This document shows, piece by piece, positions 1 through 6,129 of a stretch of DNA of 20,691 nucleotides (within the stretch, counting starts at the first letter, position 1; each line of letters begins with the position of its first letter). This DNA comes from a virus. A model generated the notes under the pieces. The model was given only the letters and a program-made list of their open reading frames with translations. It had not been told where the DNA came from and did not search any database. The position numbers and the translations under genes were made by a program. Location of the stretch: positions 1-20,691 of IMG/VR virus record IMGVR_UViG_3300042673_000738. One strand, given 5' to 3'.

Positions 1-282
1 CTCTAACAGGGCCCAGAACTGTACCCACGGGTTGGGTCGGTCCTCGAGATCTTCTGTCTCAGGAACTTGCCGTACGTTATAAACAAAAAAAGGATTGTAA
101 GCCAGGTAGCAGTTGTAAAGGAAACATTGTGCATTGGCACTGCCCAATTGAGCAGCCATCAGGGCCTTTTCAATTACCGATTCCTTGTGTAAACGGCTAT
201 CGCTAGACTCTAAATCTCTGATCCAATCAGCTGCCAATCGTAGTCCATTAAATTTTTCATTGTCTGTAAGGTTGTTTGACAT
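1..282 (-). CDS. Partial CDS, possible N-terminus of ATP-dependent DNA ligase
   Basis: Open reading frame of 94 codons from an ATG at 282, running off the left edge of the window, so the C-terminal part is missing. The visible part is mainly helical and charged. The middle stretch (about residues 40-75, with ANAQCFLYNCYLAYNPF, then a VRQVP motif, then NPWVQFWALLE) reminds me of the N-terminal helical region of T4-type phage ATP-dependent DNA ligases. The nucleotidyltransferase KxDG motif would lie outside the window, so this is a resemblance from memory and not proof. A well-formed sigma70-like promoter (-35 at 336-341, -10 at 313-318) lies upstream, suggesting early expression by host polymerase. 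It could equally be another early phage protein. Confidence 0.55.
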   Translation of the reverse strand, partial: MSNNLTDNEKFNGLRLAADWIRDLESSDSRLHKESVIEKALMAAQLGSANAQCFLYNCYLAYNPFFVYNVRQVPETEDLEDRPNPWVQFWALLE

Positions 283-312
283 TTATTTAAGTCCAAATGT
301 TTAGTATAATGT

Positions 313-341
313 ATTATACACAAGACCGTGTTTTTGGTCAA
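313..341 (-). promoter_or_regulatory. Sigma70-like promoter for the gene at 1-282
   Basis: On the minus strand TTGACC (336-341) and TATAAT (313-318) are separated by exactly 17 bases. The -10 box lies in the inverted repeat GTATAA-TGTA-TTATAC (304-319), which could be an operator. The same TTGACC/17/TATA layout occurs in front of three other small genes in the window. Confidence 0.7.
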
Positions 342-347
342 TAAATA
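341..347 (+). promoter_or_regulatory. T4-like late promoter element (ATAAATA) abutting a start codon
   Basis: The ATAAATA core of a T4-like late promoter is followed by CTGT and then the ATG at 352. T4 late transcripts start a few bases downstream of this box, so an RNA made here would begin at or very near the start codon. The element shares its first base with the -35 box of the opposing minus-strand promoter. The match is short and could be chance. Confidence 0.4.
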
Positions 348-351
348 CTGT

Positions 352-1305
352 ATGACTCAATACTCCTACGCAGATTACACACCCTTATACGATACCTTTT
401 TTGCCGGCGCCATTGCCAGTTATGCTCCTCGCACCATTGATACTGCAGGAATGGGAACCAATGATCGTTGCCAAACCTGGGCAATGACCTTCCGTGTAGG
501 ATCAGATTGGGTCACTGAACCCACACGCATGTACCAAGGTTGTTTTCGCATGTACCAGAACTTTGATCAGGCTGGTACATTGATCCAGTTAAACCAAGGT
601 GCTTGGGAACACAAGGGCAAAATAAACTTTGGGTATACATCTGATTATTTCCTAGGTATACAGTTTACGCCCGAAGAGTTTGCGCCTTATCGCAACCGTT
701 GGCTGGGCCTGGTGTCTGCTACCAGCGACAACAGAGCTGACTTCGAGCAATGGTATTCGGGAGATCGAATCAAAAACAACTACTTTGTGCGAAATGTCTT
801 GGTAGATTTAGAAACAAAAAAGATTATAAAAAAATCTGATCGCAGTGCTCATAACATAAAAGATGCTATTGATTTTACTCAACCTTGGCAAGTGGCCAAC
901 AACACACAAACAGCCAGCACAGGTGAATACTACAATTCCAACTTCTTGCTGTTGGGTGCAAGAAATCACAACGAAGAGATTGACGACATAAAATTCACTG
1001 CCGGGCAAACTCAATACCAATGTTTGAGTACATGGTGTGCTATGGGTTCTGCATTGGATCCCATGTATCACTGGTCTTCCTTGACTGGAGCTGGCCTAGT
1101 CCATACAGTCGAATCAGTACGAGCTTGGCAGATACATCAATTTCCTGATACTGGACGTTGGGTAGATGACACCTTTATGGGAAACACCAGATATGTTCCG
1201 TCCTTGGAAGAATCACCCACTACTAGGTGGCCATCTGACTTGGGATGGACCATCTTTAGTAGAAAGAGATCTGACCTGGCCCAGTCCGTTTACCAGACTT
1301 ACTAA
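352..1305 (+). CDS. Unrecognised phage protein, possibly virion/tail associated
   Basis: A 317-residue protein if started at ATG 352. The frame is open from a GTG at 328, but the late-promoter-like ATAAATA at 341-347 and the MTQYSYADYTPLYDTFF N-terminus favour 352. No Shine-Dalgarno sequence is visible before it. There is no signal peptide or membrane helix. It is rich in Tyr, Trp, Asn, Thr and Phe, typical of beta-rich phage adhesins or structural proteins. A central stretch (about residues 145-165, LVDLETKKIIKKS) and a later FLLLGARNHNEEIDDIKF loosely recall concanavalin/LamG-like folds, but no family can be named. It is one of only two plus-strand genes here and converges on the 35-aa gene with a 4-base overlap of stop regions. 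Confidence 0.8.
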   Translation: MTQYSYADYTPLYDTFFAGAIASYAPRTIDTAGMGTNDRCQTWAMTFRVGSDWVTEPTRMYQGCFRMYQNFDQAGTLIQLNQGAWEHKGKINFGYTSDYFLGIQFTPEEFAPYRNRWLGLVSATSDNRADFEQWYSGDRIKNNYFVRNVLVDLETKKIIKKSDRSAHNIKDAIDFTQPWQVANNTQTASTGEYYNSNFLLLGARNHNEEIDDIKFTAGQTQYQCLSTWCAMGSALDPMYHWSSLTGAGLVHTVESVRAWQIHQFPDTGRWVDDTFMGNTRYVPSLEESPTTRWPSDLGWTIFSRKRSDLAQSVYQTY

Positions 1306-1409
1306 ATCAATTCAATCAAGATCATGACGGCTGCAAATGCCACCAGTCCCAGGAATGTGCCAACAGCCCAGGCCAACACAGTCAATACAAAACGACCAAT
1401 AGCGTTCAT
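1302..1409 (-). CDS. Small single-span membrane peptide (35 aa)
   Basis: A 35-residue ORF starting at ATG 1409 whose A overlaps the TAA stop of the upstream zinc-ribbon gene (TAATG), so it is probably translationally coupled. It reads MNAIGRFVLT followed by an almost uninterrupted hydrophobic run to the end, giving one transmembrane helix with a short basic N-terminus. Function is unknown. Small membrane peptides are common in phage early and host-takeover clusters. Its 3' end overlaps the convergent plus-strand gene by 4 bases. Confidence 0.55.
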   Translation of the reverse strand: MNAIGRFVLTVLAWAVGTFLGLVAFAAVMILIELI

Positions 1410-1588
1410 TATCGTATCTCCATGACTTGTTCGTAATGTGGATCAAGTGAGCCAGAGTAAGCACCGGACATTTTGACGGATTTGGGTATTTTTTTACACT
1501 TGCAAAACCAACCTACAAATTCGTCGTAGTAGCCTTCGAACCGGAAAGGTGTTAGTTCAGTCTTGCAATGTGGGCATACGGGTTTCAT
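1409..1588 (-). CDS. Small zinc-ribbon-like protein (59 aa)
   Basis: A 59-residue ORF from ATG 1588. It begins MKPVCPHCKTEL and carries CxxC at residues 5-8 and CxC at 29-31, a likely four-cysteine zinc site. It contains several aromatic residues (FEGYYDEFVGWF). The AGGAATCAAA just before the ATG can serve as a ribosome binding site. It follows the lipoprotein gene (stop at 1598) by 9 bases and is coupled to the 35-aa membrane peptide. The function is unknown; small phage zinc ribbons often bind host RNA polymerase or nucleic acid, but that is not shown here. Confidence 0.65.
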   Translation of the reverse strand: MKPVCPHCKTELTPFRFEGYYDEFVGWFCKCKKIPKSVKMSGAYSGSLDPHYEQVMEIR

Positions 1589-1597
1589 TTTGATTCC

Positions 1598-1873
1598 TTA
1601 AAATCGAGAGCAAGTTATGTATGATCCGGACTGATGGCAAGTAGTTGTTTTAGGTCCATAAGATTCATATTGATATGATACTTGTGGTGCAGAAGCACGG
1701 TTGATCATATACTGTTCAAATGCCGTTCGTTTGGTTTGATTATTGATACAGCCTAGATACATATCAGATCCAGGTTTGAATCCGGCTTTTTGACAGTCCG
1801 TTGAGGCTTGCTGGAAACTACTAGCGCATCCGCTTAATAACAAAATCACTGCCGCTAAGATGATCTTTTTCAT
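1598..1873 (-). CDS. Small lipoprotein (91 aa)
   Basis: The frame opens further upstream, but the N-terminus MKKIILAAVILLLSGCASS at ATG 1873 is a textbook type II signal peptide with lipobox LLSGC, and GGAGATAAT directly precedes it as a ribosome binding site. The mature protein would be anchored through the lipobox cysteine (residue 16) in the cell envelope. It has further cysteines at CQKAGF, MYLGCINN, TTTCHQ and near the C-terminus (ITCSRF), suggesting disulfides in the periplasm. It starts 1 base after the stop of the 93-aa gene (1875). Phage lipoproteins can act in superinfection exclusion or as Rz1-type spanins, but it lacks the proline richness of Rz1. Function unknown. Confidence 0.75.
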   Translation of the reverse strand: MKKIILAAVILLLSGCASSFQQASTDCQKAGFKPGSDMYLGCINNQTKRTAFEQYMINRASAPQVSYQYESYGPKTTTCHQSGSYITCSRF

Positions 1874-1874
1874 A

Positions 1875-2156
1875 TTATCTCCGATCTGGAAAGTATTCAA
1901 ACAGTACAAACTTGGCACGGTTCAACAGTTGACGCTGGTCTTCCAACAGGTTAGCAAGAGTGTCGCCGTCATACGGGCCATAGCTGACCATCTCTTGTGC
2001 ATCGCTCAACATACTGGCCGCAACCATTGCGGGACCAGAGAACTTAAAAGTAGAGCTGGACTCCACTGCTTCACGCATGCCCGCTTCGGTCACTCCAAAC
2101 ATACGCACTTGGTTTTTTTCTTGCTCAGTTAGAGCTTGGTAAGTTGCTGTAGTCAT
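1875..2156 (-). CDS. Small hypothetical protein (93 aa)
   Basis: The start was set at ATG 2156 (MTTATYQALTEQEKNQVRMF), preceded by CAGGAGCAGAAA as ribosome binding site; the longer reading frame would run back through the promoter. It is a soluble, mostly helical, acidic protein without recognisable motif, ending in FEYFPDRR. It is first in a short operon with the lipoprotein, the zinc ribbon and the membrane peptide, driven by the promoter at 2187-2215. Confidence 0.7.
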   Translation of the reverse strand: MTTATYQALTEQEKNQVRMFGVTEAGMREAVESSSTFKFSGPAMVAASMLSDAQEMVSYGPYDGDTLANLLEDQRQLLNRAKFVLFEYFPDRR

Positions 2157-2186
2157 TTTCTGCTCCTGTTTGTTCACTGTATATAC

Positions 2187-2215
2187 ATTATAGTGGATCT
2201 GGGATTTCTGGTCTA
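2187..2215 (-). promoter_or_regulatory. Sigma70-like promoter, cassette copy 1
   Basis: Minus strand TAGACC (2210-2215), 17-base spacer, TATAAT (2187-2192). The spacer starts AGAAAT as in copy 2. Downstream comes the palindrome TGTATATACA and a leader ACAGTGAACAAACAGGAG that nearly equals the leaders of copies 2 and 3. Confidence 0.75.
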
Positions 2216-2246
2216 CCGTTTTCTGAGTGTTGCCTAAATACAACAG

Positions 2247-2468
2247 TTAAATCAAGTGCCTATGTAGCAATCCTACCACATAAATCACCAATAATCCGGC
2301 GTTGATCACTACCAAACTCAACTCACGGATACGGATGGCCCAAATCAGGTACAAGGTACTTCCTACATTTAACAGGTAAATGTTGAGTGGATCCATTTGT
2401 AGGCTTGTGGTCAGGGCACCGGCTAAGGTAAGAAAGCAGGCGGTCCACTTTAAGATATTATTCAGCAT
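2247..2468 (-). CDS. Small integral membrane protein (73 aa, about three TM helices)
   Basis: A 73-residue very hydrophobic protein starting MLNNILKWTACFLTLAGAL at ATG 2468. Three hydrophobic stretches can be seen (about residues 7-21, 28-45 and 51-68), separated by MDPLN and RIREL loops. The size and three-helix layout are compatible with a half-transporter such as SemiSWEET, but no PQ motif is seen, so this is only a comparison. It follows the 77-aa gene by 8 bases and shares its promoter. Confidence 0.7.
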   Translation of the reverse strand: MLNNILKWTACFLTLAGALTTSLQMDPLNIYLLNVGSTLYLIWAIRIRELSLVVINAGLLVIYVVGLLHRHLI

Positions 2469-2476
2469 CGGGTTCC

Positions 2477-2710
2477 TTAGCTGTTGACAGTATTGAACGG
2501 GCTGTGATCTTCAAAGATCCACCCTTGCTCTTGCAAGTAGGCGCGATTGGCTGGATTTTTGGTAAACGCATCCAGGGCTTCTAAACGGCGCACAATAGCG
2601 CAACGGCCTGTGCCGTGTTGGCGATCACGATAACCTGTGACTGACTTTGAATAATCGCTGAGAATGTCTGCTAGGTCTGCATCGCTGTAACGGCTGTTGA
2701 ACCAATCCAT
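2477..2710 (-). CDS. Small hypothetical protein (77 aa)
   Basis: Starts at ATG 2710 with AGGAGTAACAA as a strong ribosome binding site. It is a soluble protein of mixed charge starting MDWFNSRYSDADLADILSDY, with central RDRQHGTGRCAIVRRLEAL and a C-terminal FEDHSPFNTVNS. No family is recognised. It is the first gene behind promoter cassette copy 2 (2741-2769) and precedes the 73-aa membrane protein. Confidence 0.7.
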   Translation of the reverse strand: MDWFNSRYSDADLADILSDYSKSVTGYRDRQHGTGRCAIVRRLEALDAFTKNPANRAYLQEQGWIFEDHSPFNTVNS

Positions 2711-2740
2711 TTGTTACTCCTGTTTGTTTACTGTAAAAAC

Positions 2741-2769
2741 AGTATAGCATTTTGGGTATTTCTGGTCAA
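2741..2769 (-). promoter_or_regulatory. Sigma70-like promoter, cassette copy 2
   Basis: TTGACC (2764-2769), 17-base spacer, TATACT (2741-2746) on the minus strand, followed by the inverted repeat TACTGT-TTTT-ACAGTA overlapping the -10 box and initiation region, and by the shared leader ACAGTAAACAAACAGGAG directly before the 77-aa gene. Confidence 0.8.
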
Positions 2770-2784
2770 CCAAAAAGTGTTGTA

Positions 2785-3150
2785 TTAAAACAATATGTCC
2801 CACAAGAAAAGAGGTACAGCAAGGAAACACGCAATGAAAAATAGAATCAAAGTCCAAAGAAACTTGACAAAGGTCACTATTCCCCAATGTGGGAAAAACA
2901 AGAATCCTATTACAACCACTGCAACCAAGATTAACAATGCTATGTAGATTGGCCATGGCGGAGGAGCAGTGTCGCTGTAACCACCACCAAAACCACCACC
3001 GGCTCCCGCCTGTTGGGACAACAGTTTGTTTTGTTGGTCTAGTTTTTCATTGGTCTGGCAACCCGCGCAAGTCAATGACCAACCGTATGGTTTTACTGTA
3101 CCGCACCGAATACAGTTTGAATTATTTTTTAGGTAATTACCGTCGCTCAT
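2785..3150 (-). CDS. Zinc-ribbon membrane protein (121 aa)
   Basis: Start set at ATG 3150 (MSDGNYLKNNSNCIRCG), preceded by AGGACTGGCAAAC; the open frame further upstream runs through the promoter. The N-terminal 35 residues hold two CxxC pairs (CIRC and CAGC, 10 residues apart), a likely zinc ribbon. Then follow a Gln/Gly-rich linker (QQAGAGGGFGGGYSD), a PPPWP hinge, and two hydrophobic helices covering most of the C-terminal half. This layout resembles the zinc-ribbon plus transmembrane proteins common in bacteria. Function unknown. It is a single gene behind promoter cassette copy 3. Confidence 0.7.
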   Translation of the reverse strand: MSDGNYLKNNSNCIRCGTVKPYGWSLTCAGCQTNEKLDQQNKLLSQQAGAGGGFGGGYSDTAPPPWPIYIALLILVAVVVIGFLFFPHWGIVTFVKFLWTLILFFIACFLAVPLFLWDILF

Positions 3151-3182
3151 GTTTGCCAGTCCTGTTTGTTTACTGTAAAAAC

Positions 3183-3211
3183 AGTATAGCATTAGGGCGA
3201 TTTTGGGTCAA
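3183..3211 (-). promoter_or_regulatory. Sigma70-like promoter, cassette copy 3
   Basis: TTGACC (3206-3211), 17-base spacer, TATACT (3183-3188) on the minus strand, then the same TACTGT-TTTT-ACAGTA inverted repeat and ACAGTAAACAAACAGGA leader as copy 2. The downstream gene is the zinc-ribbon membrane protein. The promoter lies 38 bases past the stop of the large structural gene. Confidence 0.8.
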
Positions 3212-3249
3212 CCAAAATCTCAGCAAAAAGTGTTGTTTTTCAGCAACAA

Positions 3250-5139
3250 TTACGCAGAAGTTGCAGGTATTTGGGTGTCAGAACCTATTCCAGCTGTGTC
3301 AAATACCTTGATATTTCTGCCTTCTCTAAAGCTGGCAATAATGGCTTGCCCGTACTGATTTGAAGTGTCAGTGATTGCTGTAAAGAAATCGTTTTGACCT
3401 TTTGGGGCCACATCTGTGCCAATGTCGTGCAGACTACTGCTGAGACTCATGACGCTGCTTCTGGAGTTGGCAGCAAGATCTGTAAATGTCACTTGTGCAA
3501 GAACCAAGTTATTTGTTTCTGCGCTCAACTGCTGAGCCATTGTGGTAAAGCTGGTATTGAGACTACTGGTGTTGCTGGCGTTGTTTGCGGCCACGTTGGC
3601 AATAAGGTTGGCAGCGGCTGGTATTAGACCGGTACTGAAAGCAGCATCCAAGTTGCCATATGTTCCTGCTCCCGGCAAGCCTGGTGGGATAGTGATGGTG
3701 ATTTCGATGGGGCTGGGATTTACTACCGTGGTATAATCACCGTTTAGTGTGTCTTGCATTACGGTATAAACGCCGTTGGTGGCGTCAGTTAAGGTGTAGA
3801 GAGCATTGGCTGACTGCATGTAGTTTATGGTGCTGGTCACGGAAGTGAATTCAGCAGTATAAGGTACGCCAGCAGTGGCACCCATGAAGTCAAACAAGGT
3901 TAGTGTACCGTTTGGACCTGTTCCTGTGGCCAAGGTACTGTTGATGTTGGAAGCAACACTGGCAGGAACAGGTTTTGTTAGGGCAGTAATATCTCCCAAG
4001 CCCGAGTTGGTTTCAGTTGTTGCTACTGTTCTGGCCAACACTGGCAAGGTCAGTTGAAAAATGTTTTTGACCTGTTGCAAACTGTCAGCAATGGCCTGCG
4101 CAGCTAAGGCCTGGTCTGGTGGTATAATCTTAGATAAACCAACGTAGGCTGGGCTGGTACCATACACTAACAGCAGATTGCTGTTGACAGTGGCAGCAGA
4201 AACATACACATTGCTGAGCACCGTGGCAGTGGGGCTGACATCAGTACCAGTGGGTGTTAAATTGGTCAGACCCAAGTAACTGTTGGGCAGGCTCTTTACT
4301 GGATTCAACAGGTCAGCCATTGTGGACAAGTTTTCAGTGGTCACACTCAACAGCAGCTTGACCTGATCTAGTAGGTCGCCTGTGACTTGAGTCATGACTT
4401 GATAAATCAACAGATCCACTGATCCAGCCACTTCAGATCCGCGTTGTATAGAACTGAGGTCATCTATAGTAACTCCAGCATTGATTAACTGTTGTGTCAA
4501 TTCTGGCATGATACCGCCAGCTTGTGACATTTGATACAGTAACACCCAGGGATATCCAAACAGCGGTAATTTGTTCAAGGCCCAAGCAGTTCCTAGTTTG
4601 GCCAAGTCTGCGCCAAATGTCGGCAAGTTTCTATTGATGTCGCTAATGCCACCTGTAGTTATGCTGTTCATACTGGTAAAGGTTGTGTCCAACACCGCAG
4701 AATTTTTTACACTGTTGATGATGGGATTGTTTTGTACAATATAGCCTTGACACTGACCATATACCTGTGCAAACTTGCCCAGGTCGCCGTTGCCCAAGAT
4801 TAAGTTTGCCTGTGTGGTCACCAGACCCGAAAACCCTGTGGCACTGTTGCCAATAGGCAAGGTGTTGGCATACGCAGCAGGCACTGCATCAGTAATGGCT
4901 GGCAGTGTGTTGGCCGCCAGGCTCTGTAAAGAACTAAAAGTGCTGGTGGTGATTTGATCATTGGCTGTGCCCACATTGGCAGCAGCCGATGACAGTATAC
5001 CAAGATAGTCACTGACCGCAGTGGTACTGGCATAAGCATTAATGGCCACTGTCAAGTTGCCACTGATCACGAGACCTTGGTTTTGCAGTAGGCCATCAGT
5101 GGCAATCAACATTACTGAACTATAAGGACCTTGACTCAT
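3250..5139 (-). CDS. Large hydrophobic virion structural protein (629 aa), PAAR neighbour
   Basis: A 629-residue protein rich in Ala, Thr, Ser, Asn and Leu with few charges, without a signal peptide. It begins MSQGPYSSVMLIATDG and ends with GSDTQIPATSA. It shows long alternating hydrophobic/small-residue segments and one more hydrophobic stretch (KLPLFGYPWVLLYQMSQAGG, roughly residues 190-210). The start lies 3 bases after the PAAR stop, so the two are co-expressed from the late promoter at 5456-5462. In T4-like marine phages a large structural protein often accompanies the PAAR tip, which supports a baseplate, tail-tip or spike role, perhaps membrane-interacting during infection. No specific T4 gp number can be assigned. 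Confidence 0.75.
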   Translation of the reverse strand: MSQGPYSSVMLIATDGLLQNQGLVISGNLTVAINAYASTTAVSDYLGILSSAAANVGTANDQITTSTFSSLQSLAANTLPAITDAVPAAYANTLPIGNSATGFSGLVTTQANLILGNGDLGKFAQVYGQCQGYIVQNNPIINSVKNSAVLDTTFTSMNSITTGGISDINRNLPTFGADLAKLGTAWALNKLPLFGYPWVLLYQMSQAGGIMPELTQQLINAGVTIDDLSSIQRGSEVAGSVDLLIYQVMTQVTGDLLDQVKLLLSVTTENLSTMADLLNPVKSLPNSYLGLTNLTPTGTDVSPTATVLSNVYVSAATVNSNLLLVYGTSPAYVGLSKIIPPDQALAAQAIADSLQQVKNIFQLTLPVLARTVATTETNSGLGDITALTKPVPASVASNINSTLATGTGPNGTLTLFDFMGATAGVPYTAEFTSVTSTINYMQSANALYTLTDATNGVYTVMQDTLNGDYTTVVNPSPIEITITIPPGLPGAGTYGNLDAAFSTGLIPAAANLIANVAANNASNTSSLNTSFTTMAQQLSAETNNLVLAQVTFTDLAANSRSSVMSLSSSLHDIGTDVAPKGQNDFFTAITDTSNQYGQAIIASFREGRNIKVFDTAGIGSDTQIPATSA

Positions 5140-5142
5140 TGT

Positions 5143-5433
5143 TTATCCGATAAAGACACTTTCGCTGCCTTGAATTATTTGTGTGCATTCACTCATACGA
5201 TCGCCTACAGTGGCAATGGGCTTTCCATTCACAAAAACAGAACTGCTACGAGCTATGATTTTGCTCACATGCGGTACGCACTTGTTGCCCTGTGGTTTTT
5301 GATGCACTGTGCTGGAATCGCCGTCGCGAGCCACAGGCCGCCCATCAACAAACACATCTGGGGATCCTGCAGCAATTGTGTATCCACTGCAATGTACAGC
5401 CCCGGCATCACCTTGTCTTGCTACTGCTGGCAT
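5143..5433 (-). CDS. PAAR-domain tail spike tip protein (96 aa)
   Basis: A compact 96-residue protein with PAAR-type features: it starts MPAVARQGDAG, contains GSPDVFVDGRPVARDGDS and the related second copy SSSVFVNGKPIATVGDR, and ends in a beta repeat SESVFIG. His and Cys residues (VHCSG, STVHQ, CVPHVS, SECTQ) could bind the metal that stabilises the cone. PAAR proteins cap the gp5/VgrG needle and sharpen the tip that pierces the outer membrane; T4 gp5.4 is the phage example. The length is normal. Expression is predicted from a late promoter located inside a 12-bp inverted repeat whose 3' arm ends 1 base before the ATG, so translation from read-through mRNA may be blocked. Confidence 0.9.
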   Translation of the reverse strand: MPAVARQGDAGAVHCSGYTIAAGSPDVFVDGRPVARDGDSSTVHQKPQGNKCVPHVSKIIARSSSVFVNGKPIATVGDRMSECTQIIQGSESVFIG

Positions 5434-5434
5434 A

Positions 5435-5474
5435 GTATTTCTCTCGTAAGTTGTATATTTATCGAGAGAAATAC
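5435..5474 (-). promoter_or_regulatory. 12-bp inverted repeat enclosing the PAAR late promoter
   Basis: Perfect inverted repeat GTATTTCTCTCG (5435-5446) / CGAGAGAAATAC (5463-5474), with a 16-base loop that contains the late promoter core ATAAATA (5456-5462, minus strand). In RNA read through from the oxygenase gene (stop at 5482), the 3' arm, which holds the GAGAG ribosome-binding sequence and ends 1 base before the PAAR ATG, would be paired. RNA starting from the late promoter would begin inside the loop and lack the 5' arm. Confidence 0.8.
5456..5462 (-). promoter_or_regulatory. T4-like late promoter element upstream of PAAR
   Basis: GATAAATA on the minus strand matches the T4 late -10 consensus TATAAATA at seven of eight positions. 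It is 23 bases upstream of the PAAR start codon, the expected spacing for a short late leader. Confidence 0.65.
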
Positions 5475-5481
5475 AGGTGTA

Positions 5482-6129
5482 TTATGTATTGGCCAGTTGT
5501 GCAAGATACTGGTCAGTAGCCGGAGTTCGAACACCAGTTACTTGCAGCGTTACTCTTGGGTGATGGCTGGCATTGGCTGTGGCATGTGGTAGATTTTGCC
5601 AATCAAATGTGGTCACTTCGCCGGCACGCCAACGACTATGGCAGTAGTTGCCATAACTCCAAAACTGTCCAGATTCCCAATCAGTCAGCTGTATTTGTAC
5701 ACGAAGCACACTGTCGGGATCGTCGGGATTCCACTTTTCCAACTTGTCCAGGTGCAGGTTCCAAACTTGACCAGGCATTTGTACGTGAATACGAGCCATG
5801 GAATCTTCCAAGGCAAAGCGGTCAGCAATATCTTGTAACACAGGAGGAATTGCCCAGTTGAGATTGCTAATCACATAGTCTTTACCGTAGCCTTCACGTT
5901 CCAGGTCGTAGTCTTCAGCGGCTAGTTCTTCTTCAGGACGGCTTTTGCCCGCAGCACCCCGTGTGCGCCAAGTAGCAGACCGCGAGTTGGCCACAATGTC
6001 TGCCAACTCTGAATCCCAGCAGGGTTCAATAAATCCCAAGCGCACAACACGATCTTGATCGGGATCAAATTGTTGATTATCAAAATGATATTGACTGCGT
6101 TTTTTTGTTTCGTCCCAGGAGCTTTTCAT
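5482..6129 (-). CDS. 2-oxoglutarate/Fe(II)-dependent oxygenase-like protein (215 aa)
   Basis: The double-stranded beta-helix signature is readable: HxD at His126-Asp128 (WNLHLDK), a distal His at 182 (LPHATAN) and an Arg at 192 (HPRVTLQV) placed to bind 2-oxoglutarate. Between them lies RVQIQLTDWESGQFW, typical of aspartyl-hydroxylase/prolyl-hydroxylase-like folds. The likely reaction is hydroxylation of an amino-acid side chain or small molecule with Fe(II), O2 and 2-oxoglutarate; the substrate is unknown. Its ATG overlaps the TGA of the sulfotransferase-like gene (ATGA), so the two are coupled. Such oxygenases are common in T4-like marine phages. Here it is the last gene of the tctA operon. 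Confidence 0.8.
   Translation of the reverse strand: MKSSWDETKKRSQYHFDNQQFDPDQDRVVRLGFIEPCWDSELADIVANSRSATWRTRGAAGKSRPEEELAAEDYDLEREGYGKDYVISNLNWAIPPVLQDIADRFALEDSMARIHVQMPGQVWNLHLDKLEKWNPDDPDSVLRVQIQLTDWESGQFWSYGNYCHSRWRAGEVTTFDWQNLPHATANASHHPRVTLQVTGVRTPATDQYLAQLANT

Noticed and set aside
808-1071. Antisense ORF of 87 codons inside the plus-strand gene
   Set aside because: No ribosome binding site, odd composition, and it lies wholly inside a well-formed longer gene.
3212-3250. Rho-independent terminator after the large structural gene
   Set aside because: A weak TGTTG/CAACA stem near 3229-3249 and A/T runs exist, but no GC-rich hairpin followed by a U-run can be drawn with confidence.
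5435-5474. The 12-bp inverted repeat as a transcription terminator
   Set aside because: The stem is AT-rich in its outer half and is followed by the PAAR start codon instead of a U-run on the transcribed strand.
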